Of a stretch of DNA of 64,000 bases, positions 1-12,207 are shown one piece after another. Source of the DNA: Cruorifilaria tuberocauda (Eukaryota; Nematoda; Chromadorea; Rhabditida; Onchocercidae); NCBI GenBank assembly GCA_013365365.1, contig JABVXU010000046.1, positions 62,001-126,000 on the forward strand. Direction: 5' to 3'. Positions within the stretch are counted from its first letter, which is position 1, and each line of letters opens with the position of its first letter. A model generated the notes under the pieces. That model was given only the letters and a program-made list of their open reading frames with translations, had not been told where the DNA came from and made no database searches. The translations under genes were made by a program, and so were the position numbers.

Positions 1-103
1 GATTTCAAACCGTTGTTAGTTTCATGTCGGAATACATTTCTTCGCTTTTTTTGTCTCTGCTGAAAAATTGTGCTTGATTCTTTAACATTGTTTACTATTT
101 AAG

Positions 104-274
104 CTGCTTGAAATTGCCCCTTTGCTCATTCTTCATAATCAATCTATTCTGAGATTTGGCAATAGTACAAAGAAAGCCTTGGAAGAATTGGAAACCTATT
201 GTCATCCAAAAGTTCCTAATTTACTGATTTTCAACCTTTTCATGTTCATTATGAACAGTTTGTACATTTCATAA
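104..274 (+). CDS. Possible terminal exon of an upstream gene, unidentified
   Basis: A 57-codon open frame (56 residues then TAA) begins directly after a plausible acceptor (tatttaag at 96-103) and has good codon texture, for example the string ELETYCHPKVPN near its middle. An AATAAA signal follows at 388-393, about 115 bases after the stop, as expected for a 3' end. Bases 1-60 could hold the preceding exon, but I could not fix its donor. I do not recognise the protein. The frame could also be chance, since it has no internal splice evidence and the window starts just upstream. Confidence 0.35.
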   Translation: MLEIAPLLILHNQSILRFGNSTKKALEELETYCHPKVPNLLIFNLFMFIMNSLYIS

Positions 275-387
275 AGGTGAATATTTTTTCATTCCCTAGT
301 TGAATTTTAAGTTTGATAACTTTTGGATTTGTTTCACGTGAAGAAGTTCACCATTAACTGTATAATACTTTTCTACAATGTGAGAAC

Positions 388-393
388 AATAAA
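388..393 (+). terminator. AATAAA poly(A) signal candidate
   Basis: A canonical hexamer lies about 115 bases after the stop of the candidate terminal exon at 104-274. In AT-rich DNA such hexamers are common, so its value is mainly its position between that exon and the X-box of the next gene. Confidence 0.35.
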
Positions 394-686
394 ATGATTT
401 TCATGTAATGCTATATCATTACTTTTTTTTGTTGAAATGTTTGTTCTCGAAATTTGAAAGAGAGAGATAGAACAAATAGATGCTCTCCACGAATGATAAT
501 GGCTTTTTTTCTTTTTTTCCAAAACTTTTTTTCTTCCTATTTTTTTCCAAGCAGTTGAAGGAAGGAAACCATTTCAGACAGAGCAGGTCTGACTATTGAA
601 TTTAAATAAGCATTTTTTTGATTTCAAATATTTAAAAATGTCCATTTGTTGATTATTAATGAAATATCTTTTGGATCTAATGTATC

Positions 687-699
687 GTTGCTAGGCAAC
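687..699 (+). promoter_or_regulatory. X-box (RFX/DAF-19 binding site) candidate
   Basis: The sequence GTTGCTAGGCAAC is an almost perfect inverted repeat. It consists of half-site GTTGCT, a one-base spacer and half-site GGCAAC, which fits the RFX X-box pattern RYYNYY-N(1-3)-RRNRAC. RFX factors (DAF-19 in C. elegans) switch on ciliary genes, including intraflagellar transport genes, through such sites. The next gene on the same strand encodes IFT139, an IFT-A subunit, so site and target agree. The distance to the ATG is 787 bases, longer than usual in C. elegans. An untranslated 5' exon or outron could account for that. Confidence 0.6.
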
Positions 700-1043
700 T
701 GTTCCGAACCTCTCGTCGACTGTCGAAGGGAAAAGACCTAACAGTGTAGAATTTATAAAGATTTTTTTTCTTGTTATTGCTGATTTTCTCATGATTTTTG
801 ATATAAAAGATGTTATCAGATTTCAGATTTTGTTTGTCTTCAAATTTATCTTGTGCATCTTCTCTTTAATTCACCATTAGTTAAGTGAATTGATAACATC
901 AGATTATTTAAGAGTTTATATTAAAGTGTTTTTTTCCTTTTCTCAATTATTTATTTCATTCATAAACATATTTTCTCCACTGATTAAGCATTGTATTGGT
1001 TGTAGAAATGGCCTCTATGTTTTTTTTTATCAATCTTAATGTA

Positions 1044-1113
1044 TGGGGAAAACCCGTACCATTTCTCCCATTATATCTAACAATAAACTGGGGAAAACCG
1101 AACATTTCTCTCT
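1044..1113. repeat. Imperfect direct repeat, two copies of about 25 bp
   Basis: Two related copies, 1044-1069 and 1089-1113, share TGGGGAAAAC, then CCG or CG, then ACC or AAC and ATTTCTC. They lie about 45 bases apart in the 5' flank of the IFT139 gene. The role is unknown; this could be a duplicated factor site or neutral duplication. Confidence 0.4.
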
Positions 1114-1486
1114 TCACTATTTCTTCATTAACTTAATCGGATGTTGTTAAAGTAACTTTCCATTCCATGTATATTCCGGTCTTTCAATGAGTACTTGTAT
1201 ACCAGTTGTCCACTGATAATCAATTCGGATGTAATAAATATACTGAAAAAATTGTAATACAGTTTGTAGTACCAAAGTAATTGAATAAATATCAGTTCGA
1301 GCCGACCATTTAAATTAGCATTAATTAACACTATGAAAAAAAAGATACTTGTGTATTTCAATTAATTCATTTAATTGTAATATAATATAGGATTTAATTA
1401 TCGCTTGATCTCGAGAATCATTCAGAGCTATTTTGAGTTAATAGTTCAATTGAGTTAATAGAACAAATTTTAGTGGAACTTTTGAG

Positions 1487-4400
1487 ATGGCACTACCTAA
1501 CAAAGAGATAATGGAGCTCGATTGGTCACTCTATTGCAATATACTGTATCATCTTCAAGAAGGATATTACGGAACAGCTTTAACAATTTGTGATGAATTA
1601 TATCAAGCAATTGATTCCCGTCAACTTTTATTATTCCGATCCATTGCTTTAATTAAAAACGGTATCATTTTTGTTCATACAGCGTCTAGCATGGTAACTT
1701 CTTAAACCTGTTTTTTTATTGCTTAATCCCGAAGTAGCCATATGATATTTCACTTCGATAATGAATGCTCCAGTGAATTTCTTAGTTTCAGGTCAACACG
1801 TGGAAGTGGTACGCGTGCTTCATTCACTTCGTGAGGATGGAATTGTTGGCTTTGCAGTATCAGTAATTCTTCGAGAAGCACATGCTTCGCTAAAGAATCC
1901 AGGTTTATAGTTACGCCTTAAATGATTGTCCCAACAATTCGGTGTCAGATATGTGAGGAAAAAGGCGTAGAGAATTTGTTCGAATGAGATTTGAAAGTCA
2001 TTTATTCATCATAGATCGAGAGGAAATATCTGAATTGGATCGAACGATCAACGAAGCATGCAACACTGCAGATGTGCAAGCCAAATATTATGCCGCAGTA
2101 GTCTATATGTTGCTTGATAACAATGACAAAGCTTATTCTTTAATCGAGAAATCAAACGATTCCAATAATATTCAAGTTGTCTTTCTTATTTTTCATCCTT
2201 TATTAAACCTCTTCATTGACTAACAGACGTAATTTCAAGCTAAAATCTTAAAAGCAGCATGTTTTAGTTGATTGTTCTTCAAGCTTGGATTGAACTTAAC
2301 CATGGAAAAGATATGAGTATCACGCAAAAACTTTTCAAAAAAGGTATTGCAGCAGGTTTGTTTATTTCCGTGTATTTATTCTTTATTAAATATACATGTC
2401 CTCCATAAATTTTCGGTGTATTTAAAATTTTAGCGATACAGATATAGGAAATCTCTCTATGGAATTTTTAACGGGAAAATAATAGCTTCATTTCAAAATG
2501 ACAAACTTCACTTGCAAATGTTAAAAGTATGATTTCCTCTATTTATTTTACTAAAAAAGAAATCTCAGCATTGTGTGCAACTATTATTTGAAGACTTTTG
2601 ATTTTGAACTTTTTAGAATTTAAAATCTGAGAACTTTCGAATTTTTAGAATATCCGAGCGCATTCATCGGAATGGCACGTTTATTGGAAAGACGAAGAAA
2701 TTTGACAGAGTTGCGTCAAATTCTTTATACATGTATGAAGAAAGCTCCAACTTTTCTTCCGGGACACATTGAATATTGTAAAGCATATTTAATGTGTAAT
2801 GACTGGGAACATTGCATGGAACAGGTACAACGGACGCTACTTCTACAGGTATCTCTAGATGAATATATTAATGTCAGCATTGTTAAGTTGACCTAAATTT
2901 TGAATTTTAGTATTCTTGCAAAAGTTATGTAATGGTTTCTCAAAAATTTCTGTTATATTCAAAATTCCAATTGTTCTAAAAATAGCTTTGCATTTATATT
3001 GCAAAAAAAGTATTATCAAAATTCAGAGATGTAACTTAAGTTTGAAAATAAAATTGTCACTAAACTTTTAGAATGACTGTTTACAAGTTCGTTGGTTAGA
3101 AGTAATTCATGAACTAGTCATAAAAGGTCGTATGAAAGAGACTGAAAATGCTCTGCAAAATCTTGCTGAAGCAGTTGAGAAAAATGAGCCGAAAAATTAT
3201 CAGTTGCATCATAAAATTGCACAACTTATCATTCGAATCACTACATTTGATCATCCGGCAGCTAAATTTGCTAAGTTTCTCCAATTTTTCATTTCTTTAA
3301 TTCATTTATTTACAGTGCGACAATAAGTTGTGGTGTTAGTGATAAGCATAGTAGGAACTCTGTCAAGCATTAATCAGTTCGTTTTTTCAGTTATTTGCTT
3401 TATTTTAGCATATCCATTTTTAACTTTTTTAAGTAATTTAAATTGTTTAAATTGAACTTCTTTAGAACTGTTGTTTGTTAAAAAATTCTTTAGTGGTAAC
3501 TCTCGTTTTTTTAGTGTTCTTTCTTAGTAAAATGGTGAGGCCCACAATAGCAAGGTATTGCTGTTCATCAAACTTCTAAAAGCTTAACAGTTGAGCTACT
3601 TTGATTTTAAGTCTGGACAGCTGCTTGTTTCTTTAAAAGTTTCAAGATAATTTTACGTATTTCTCACTTTGTCATTGGTTCTATAATTATGCTTAGTAAT
3701 TAAAAATAATTTGTAGAAAACTACTTGATAGAGCAATTTCGGTGACAAGAAATCAGGACAGTATGTGTGAAAAGGTGAGATTATTGCTGCAAGGTGGAGA
3801 TTTTAAGGCAGCTGAAGCAATTACGTTCGAAGCATTACAAGATGACGTTAATCCCAATGAACACTTATTAATTGGTAACAATTAATACTTTCCCTCATTT
3901 TCTTCTGTTTTGTAGCAGTTTGTATTGTACAGTATTAAACTTTCTTAGATATTTCTCGAACTATTTTTTAATAGTTATGTTGGATGGATGAAAATAAGAT
4001 TTCTACAGGTGTAGCACAGTGTTTCATTGCAAAAGGTCATATCGATGATGCAATTACTCAAATGGAATTCGTAAAAGCAACACATCCGAATATCTGCCAA
4101 ACCAGTGTAAAACTTAATATTTACTCGAATACTTTGATAAATTTTTAATTGTTTAAGAATCGTCACTATGTTTTAAATTTAAGACTTCAAAAAATTTTAG
4201 CTATATATCTACCTAATGGCAGTACTGGATAAAGAGCAACGTAAACCTGAACAGTTCCTCCAAAAAATGCAAAATGCAGTGAACGTTCATTTATCTGCAT
4301 TACAGGTAAACTTCAATTTTATCAGCTCATTTCATTTATATATATTTGTATAATATAACATTTCAGAACATCGTTTTTGGTATGGAATATTTGACGTTAT

Positions 4401-7400
4401 TGGATCCGAACTTGCTAATTGATATGGCATTACAACTTTACGAATTTGCACCAATTACAGTAAAAATAAAAGTTTTGCAATTTATGCGCTAGACAATGAA
4501 AAATAAAAGCTGACTGGACAATAATTAATCAAGTCCAACTAGAATAAAAATATTCAAGTTAAGTTAAAATAATAAAAAGATATTTAAAATATTTATACAT
4601 ACTGTGAATTTTAGCCAACGAATACCTCTAACATTGTACTTAATGAAATTGATAGAATCCTAACACTTGTTTGGAATTATTGCCCAGGTATGTGCTATTT
4701 TCATTTAATTTCATATACTGCATGAAATAGAAGATTCAACACCATCCCGAGTTTTAGCGAAAATAAATCATTACATAATTACGAGGATAAATAAGAAGTT
4801 AGAAGCCATTTACTTTGCCCGTTCAATATTGCTGGAACTTAAAATTATCATAGTATTACTTTTATCATTTTTGGACATTTTAGCATTGTTGATCGCTGTA
4901 TATCTCTTAGCGAAAGCAAAATATCTTTCAATGGATTTTGCTGAAGCAGAACGATTATTAGCAAGTTGCACAGATAAAAATGATGCTCCTTCAGAAGCTC
5001 ACTTACTTATGGCACAGGTGGAGTAACAATCGCCGAAATTAAATTAGGCTTCTTTTATGGAAATTTTGAATTTTTCCAGCATTTCAGATTCATCTGCACA
5101 GAGGTAATTATGATGAAACTGGTAAATGTTTGGATATTGGCCTAAGTCATAATTTCAAAGTTCGTGAACATCCTCTGTATCATCTTCTCAGAGCAAAGCT
5201 TCAAAAGAACTCGAAACAAATTGAGGCATCGATACAAACTTTGCAAAAAGCAATCGAACTGCCTTTGTTCAAAACTAGTGTGTCTTGATTTTTTTTAACT
5301 CAAATTCATTTTATTTTTTGGTGAAATTTATATTTCTTCCGCTTTGCAGAGCTTAGGATCATGAAGGTAAGCAGTACCTTCTAATTCCTACATTGTTTTT
5401 ATTTTAAACATAATGTGAAGGAATACATAAATTCCGCCCTTTTCTTGTCACTTTATTTTGATTAAAATTAAAATTAATCAAAACATCAAAACATTTTGAA
5501 GGTCATTCAAAGAAACGCCAGAATTTGGAAGTTGTTGATGCGGATCGCGTTGCCATCTATTTGGAACTAATGGATTCCTATCAGCAGCTTGGACAGCTTG
5601 TATGTTGTTTTTTGACTGAACATTTTTTTTTTAATTCAAAAGACTAATCCTACTATATCTAAAGGCGGAAATTGACGCGGTAATGAAAGAGGCACGTGAG
5701 CGCTGGGCTGGTAAAACGGAACAACAGCAGTTTCTACTAATGGAAGCAAATCTGAAATTACAACGCAAAGATATTAACGGTGCATTGGAAGTGCTTGCAT
5801 CCATACCATCTACAGAGGCTAGCTATCAATTAGCTCGCATTAAGATGGCCGAAATTTATTTGAACGAAAAAAAAGATAAACGAAAATTTGCTGCCTGTTT
5901 CAGGTATTTGTTACTTTGTTTTTATAAATTTAATAATAAAAGAATTCGAGAGTATTCGTTAGTCACTTCTCTTCCACTAAATTTTTCATGGATATTGTAA
6001 GTCTTGAAGTAATGAAAGGATTGGTACATGATCATATTAATGTATAGTATGATCTGATCACTTAGCATTCCTTAATTAAAGATTAATTTAGTTTAAGAAG
6101 AATCCCGCATATTCTTAATATTCTTAATAAAGCAAAAAAATTTTTAATAACTTAGCTTTCGATCATGTCATCATGACACAATACTTAACACTGAAAAATT
6201 AATTATATAATAATTCAAAAATCATAAAAATTATTGTAACACATTGCATTTGTCGTAGTTACCTGCTTGCCTAAAATATAATACACAATTATTTGATATT
6301 TATAGTCAATTGCTTAAAAGTACCTTGTTGCTATTATTACTGCATATTGCTAAAAATACCTTAGGTAGAAATTTTCAACTTATGTTGGTTTCCATTAATA
6401 TCGCTCTGAGCATGACAAGCTCAAAAGTTAACCCGAAATTTTCTATTTTTCCGTCTCCTTCACTTAAATAATTTATGTATGATAAATATAGTTTTGAAAA
6501 TTGTTCATCCATAAAATCTCATTTTGAATTAATTTTCAATTTTATTCCATATTATTTGAGTTTTTTGCTTATTTAAAGTTGCATTTTCAGACAGCTTGCG
6601 CAAAAAAATCCATCACCGGCGGCATATATATTACTCGGTGATGCCTACATGAGCATACAGGAGGTTAATTACTTTTCAAGTTCATTTATTTCGGCCTTTT
6701 ATTCGTTTCACGGTTTATTCATATTTATTTGAAAAGTAAAAGTTTTTTTACAGCCTGCTCGAGCAATTGAGGTGTATGAGGCGGCGCTGAAAAGTAATCC
6801 AAAGGATGATGCGTTGGCTGAAAAAATAGGCCAAGCATACGTCCAGTGTCATTTTTATACAAAAGTATTTTAATTTCATTTGATTCGTAAGGAACATCAA
6901 CCTAAGAAGAATTTTCGAAGTTTGAAAATTGCTATGATCATCAAGACAAAATGATGGAATCGCTGCATTTTGACGACAATCATATCAATGTCTAATGAAA
7001 ATTTGAATTTAATGATTTGAAAGGGATAAGCAACTATGAAATACAAGTTCGTCAATAAAAAGCTATTTCCTGCTTGCTGCTCAAGTCTTGCTTTTGAAGA
7101 AAGTCTTGCTTTTTATTCTCAGGCAATCAATTATTATGAAGCGGCATTAAAAAGTGGACGTAAACCAGTAATGAGAATGCGCTTGGCGGAATTATTATTT
7201 CAGCTCGAATGCTACGAGAAATGCGAGAAAGTGTTGCGTCAGGCACTTGACGCAGATCAAAATCCTGTCGGTGAGTTTGCATTTCTTTTAGTAGTTCAAA
7301 AGTTCGAGCTGAGAAAGAGTATTTATTAAGCATAAATTGGTACATATAATTAATAATGATCAAATAAAAATTAAAAATCTCAATTTACTAAAATTAATTT

Positions 7401-10400
7401 CCGAAATCCTGAAATATGGAGGAATCAATTATAGATTATATTTAAATCGGCGAAATTACTAATTTATTAATATCAGTCCGTTTTAGTTTCCACTTTTAGA
7501 TCATTAAATTTCTGATCGTTTTTCAGATGTAGCTCGAATGAGTGATCATGTATCCTATTGGTCTTTATTGTCAAAATTGTATTTTGAAAATGGTAAATGG
7601 AAAGAAGCATCCACAGCTCTAGAACGTGCTCGTGAAATTCAACTAACTATAATTGCAAAACCTCCAAGCGAGGTTGAAAATCTTGCTGATGAAAAGAAAC
7701 TTGCTGCAAAGTGTCTTTCCTTACAGATCTTTATTTTTTACATTTTGCATTTTTAGATTTTTGGTATTCGATTATGATGAAGAAATTGGTAACTTTTGAA
7801 TGCTAAATACTTGTAGATTGTTGCGAATTAAATTTAGGAAAAAGTATGTAATAATATTTTCAGGATATGTTGTCAGCTAGCAGAACTACATTGGAACCGA
7901 AGGGATGCTAATAAAGCAATTGATCTTTACCAGGAAGCTCTTTTTTGGAATAATGCAGATATTAAGGCAAGGATTTTGAATGAAAAATAGCAGCAGTTAA
8001 ACTATATAGCAAACTGAAAAAAAATACATAAGAAAACGACAAACTTATAGAAACGAACTTTAAAAGAAATTATTAAAACTGTTATACTGAATGTTGTTCT
8101 ACTGGAAATGTTCACCATAATAAGCTGACATGCTTCTTTTCATAAAGTGGAAGAAATGGAAGTATGAGATGAAGTAATATTTTTAAAATCAGAAATGTCC
8201 TCCTAAATTTTGAATTCAATATTCTTTTATCAATCAAGTTAGAAGTATATACTTGCTTTAAAATTCAAATAACGATCCTATTTCGTTATTCATTTCATAT
8301 TGAACAAGTTAGGGCATAGTTTATTTTGAGTCTAAACCACAACAAAATTCAAAGTCTGAAATTTAGATAATGACAGCACTTGCAAATCTGTATCTTTCGC
8401 TTGGCAAACTAGATGCTTGCAATACGCAATGTCAACTGATCCTGAACATTGACCGGAATAATGATGATGCTACATTGGTAAGCTATGTTCTGCTTCAATT
8501 TATGTTGACATATTTTGTGTGTCATTTCGACATATTGCAAATTTTGAGGATTTTTTTTTGCAGATGATGGCTGATTTGTTGTATCAATCCAATGAAGCCG
8601 GTAGAGCAACCGTTCATTTTACACAATTACTCAATAGAAATCCAAGTAATCATATATTAATAATTTGGGAATTTGAATTTTCATGCTACTTCATCTAATA
8701 AGGCTGTATATTACAATGGATGATAAAAGATTACCTTTTCTATGAAAATAAGGCAAAAAATTTCTCAGGACTAAGTTGTATCTAAATTTCGTGACCGAAT
8801 TTCGTGATCAATTGAATAAATTTTAAGCAATTCAAGTTGTAAAAAAGTATTATAAACGGCTTGAATAAAGTCTAAAACAAAGTCTAGAACAAGAACGATG
8901 CATTTTTTTTGATGAAATGTGGATTTTAATTGTATAGATCAATATCATGCTCTGGCAAGGTGTATTGAATTAAGTTGGCGGAAAGGTAATATGGAACAAG
9001 CGGAAAAATATTTGAGAAATGCTCTTAATACAAATCCTCGTGCTACACTTGATGCTGGATTCAATTATTGTAAAGGACTTCATGAATGGTAAACTAAACT
9101 GTATCTTTTTTTTTAAAACTAAGTGATGAAGTTTAAAACTCCATTTCGAATGTCTAAGAATCTCAATTATAGACATATTTTTGATATTTGCATGAAAATA
9201 TTCCATTATATGTGGCATATATTTATCTGTTCCATTCAGTAGCAGAACCTATATTAGAATCAATAACAGATCTAAAATTCGTAGGTATACTGGAGAGCCA
9301 AATGCAGCTCTGCAAGCATTCAATCGTGCACGACGTGATCTGGAATGGGGCGAACGAGCCACTTACAATATGATTGAAATATGTTTAAACCCGGATAATG
9401 AAATAATTGGAGGAGCGCTTGATTATAACCAGGATAACAATACGTTCGTTTTCCGAAATTTTATCAGATTTTTACTGCATTTGTTTTGCTACATATAAAA
9501 TCAAAATCGGTTCAATTTTTTTAAACATTAGCAAAAAAATTATGTTTAATGAGATAGTGGAAAATGACATTAGAATCATATTAGTTTTCCATTTTTCATC
9601 AAAGGAATAATGACCATTAAATCTAGAAACAATGGAAATGATAGAGAAGTGGGCACAAAGACGGCGGAAGGATTTCTGAAGGTAACGCTTACTAACTTTA
9701 TATTGGTCTTTTTTAAAGTTAGACCATTCAGTAATGTCTATATGGAAAATATCAGTTCAAATTATTAATCTGTATAAAATGCAGTAAAAAAAAAGAAAGA
9801 AGTAATTTTCCGTAGTAAAACATCTTTTGGGAGAGAAGGTAAATTTTTAAAATATGAAAAAATTTTTATTGGTAATTGTTTAGACCTTAAATGTAATGGA
9901 AAGATCAAGATAAATAAAAATGCAATAGTCCATGAGATTTGCAGTTAAAATTAACCAGACATAAGCCACACAAGAAATATTAGCTGTTACCACAGGTACA
10001 TGGACCGATATGTTGAATATTAAGTGGTACGAATTCCCAGTTTTTCTCTCTTATTCCATTAACTCTTTGAAATCAAATTGTTAAAACTCTAACATTTAAT
10101 TTTCCCAACAGAGCCACTTACAAGAATGTTTTGAATGTTTCCCAATGCATAATCTTATATTTTAACCGTAGTTTAATCATTTCATTCAAGTTACGGGCTG
10201 CATAAGAAACATGTTTATATCACTAATTTCATACTTAATAATTCATATATACATGTTTAGGAAGTTTTAATGTGACCATTAGTTGAAAGTAACATTTAAA
10301 AGGAAAACGTCGTGAAGAAAAACAATATTACATGAAACAACAAAGCAAGAGTACTATAACAATGAAACCAAGATTGATTTTTCCTTTGTCCTTTAAGCGT

Positions 10401-11800
10401 GGAAGGAAACTTGGATTAAATTGTTCCGAAAACTTGCAGGATTTGCAACACAAACCTGGATTAGACTATAAATACCGGCTAATGGAAAATTTCATCTTGT
10501 TGATGAGTAGCAATCGCGCGAATGTACAGCAGGCGCTAAATAATTTTCTTAGCATGGCCGAAACTGAAGACCCAGTTCGTTTTTCGCAGCTACCAAAAAT
10601 ATCAAAGTGTATTTGCATCAATTGAATCAACTTCGTAAGGATTTTAAAAAAACAGCAAATTAATTTTTTGCAGGGAGTGGTAAGCGTCGGTTCACTTCTT
10701 GGCTCAGCTCGAGCTTATTTAATTTTGAAACAAATACCAAAAGCGAAAGCTCAGCTGAAACGTGTGCTTAGTTATACATGGACATTGGAGAATGCTGATT
10801 ACTTGGAGAAATGTATCTTTTTCTCATAGTAGAAGTTAAAATTAAATCCTGACTCATCACTACTTGATGAAAGACTCTAACTTATTTTAAATTCCAATCT
10901 GCTCTGGTACTAATTATGTGTTGGGTAGTATGTGTTCATATCGATTCAAGAAATTGATTGAAATTATATAGATCGGAAATCAACGGATTGTTCATTCCAG
11001 TTCGATGAACTCACATTTAAATAGCAAAATTTAAGAATGTCGGAAGCTCTTTTTCCTCTTAACCAATCATCGTAAGTTCTCATTTTGAATTCAAATAATC
11101 TCTAATAAACATTCACAGGTTGGCTACTATTAGTAGATCTTTATATCAATCAAGGCAAGAATGATCAAGCTTCCGACATATTGCGTACTGTTTTGCAGCA
11201 CAATGCGGTAAGAACCTTAAAAATTCAGTAATGGTTTGATCCAGAAAACCGAAACAAAATCTATACATTATAATCGCCATGCTTCTAACTAAAGTCTGTT
11301 CAGAAAATATCCAATATTTTAAATGTCGTTTGGCAAGGTGTATGTAGAAAAGGTAAGTTCTGCAGTTAAAAAAAAATAGTATCACAAACCAGTGAAGCCT
11401 TTTAGAGCTCAATGAAAGCATTTGAATACAAAGGATATATATGTGAGAAAGAGCAGAAATGGGATGAAGCAGCAGGAAATTACGAAGAAGCTTGGCGCCT
11501 GAGCAAATGTAGGAATCCAACCGTCGGTAAGATTTTTTTTAAAGATCCATGGGAAAATAAGTAATGAGTATTTTAAGGCATGACAAAATATAACATATTA
11601 ACAATAATCTATGAGTTACTACCTTGTTTAATTAAATCTGTCCAAAAAATGCAGGTTATAAACTTGCGTATAATTATCTAAAATGTCGGAGGCCGTTCGA
11701 ATGCATCGAAATATGCCATCGCGTACTGGAATTTTATCCAAATTATCCGCGAATCAAACGTGAAATTATGGACAAAGCTAGAGCGAGCATAAGAATATGA
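1487..11800 (+). CDS. ift-139: Intraflagellar transport protein 139 (TTC21B homologue)
   Basis: TPR-repeat subunit of the IFT-A complex, which drives retrograde transport in cilia. Exons: 1487-1661, 1792-1902, 2015-2175, 2268-2343, 2649-2848, 3072-3274, 3717-3874, 4009-4106, 4201-4305, 4367-4459, 4615-4687, 4884-5017, 5088-5277, 5350-5366, 5513-5599, 5665-5903, 6591-6663, 6754-6864, 7123-7270, 7527-7710, 7864-7966, 8367-8477, 8564-8645, 8938-9088, 9285-9443, 9627-9681, 10440-10574, 10674-10812, 11119-11207, 11406-11526, 11655-11800. The frame closes through all joins to 1308 residues; human TTC21B has about 1316. Family landmarks occur in order: [51 protein letters not shown] and the C-terminal KARASIR. 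TTC21A is the closest alternative, but nematodes usually carry a single gene of this pair. Intron 21 is GC-AG and exon 14 is 17 bases. The ATG is the first in the coding frame after the 5' flank. Exons 14, 25 and 27 have the least certain borders. Confidence 0.93.
5350..5366 (+). other. 17-nt microexon of the IFT139 gene
   Basis: The exon is bounded by tttgcag and gtaagc. It converts the phase 1 end of exon 13 into the phase 0 start of exon 15 and encodes KLRIMK across the joins. Without it, exons 13 and 15 do not share a frame. Exon 15 is taken to start at 5513 after attcaaag, because the other nearby acceptor gives the wrong phase. Confidence 0.6.
7967..8366 (+). other. GC-AG intron in the IFT139 gene
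   Basis: Exon 21 ends ...ATTAAG and is followed by GCAAGG, the classic context of a GC donor. The acceptor is aatttag at 8360-8366. The join gives [15 protein letters not shown], which matches the TTC21B family at that point. No GT donor in frame lies nearby. Confidence 0.75.
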
Positions 11801-11910
11801 TTAAATCAGCAAGCTCCGTGAACTACTGTGGAATGCGACAAATTGTCTATATAATACCTTTTCCTTTATTTGCTTATGAAAAATGATTATGAACTAGTAC
11901 CGAATTTGAA

Positions 11911-11916
11911 AATAAA
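11911..11916 (+). terminator. AATAAA poly(A) signal of the IFT139 gene
   Basis: A canonical hexamer lies 111 bases after the TGA stop of IFT139. It would give a short 3' UTR, ending before the convergent neighbour's last coding exon (12208-12282). Confidence 0.55.
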
Positions 11917-12207
11917 TTGCTCTTCATAACAAACTTAATGGCGGATAGAAATTTATCAGAACTAATAACAAAGGAAAAAGATATTGAAGTTTAGATATGA
12001 CGTTCAATTCCAAGGAACTATTATTTTTCACTTTACTTGTTTGTTAGGAAATTCTTGGATATATACACTGATATGCCTGTAATTAGTTGATCATGTGATA
12101 CTATTTGATATAAAATGTTTTTTTTCAAAGCCAAAGTAATAGAAAAACGAACAATCCATTCAATTAGCCGTGAAAGCTCCCTTCCCAGTATATCGAAGAA
12201 TTGAATA

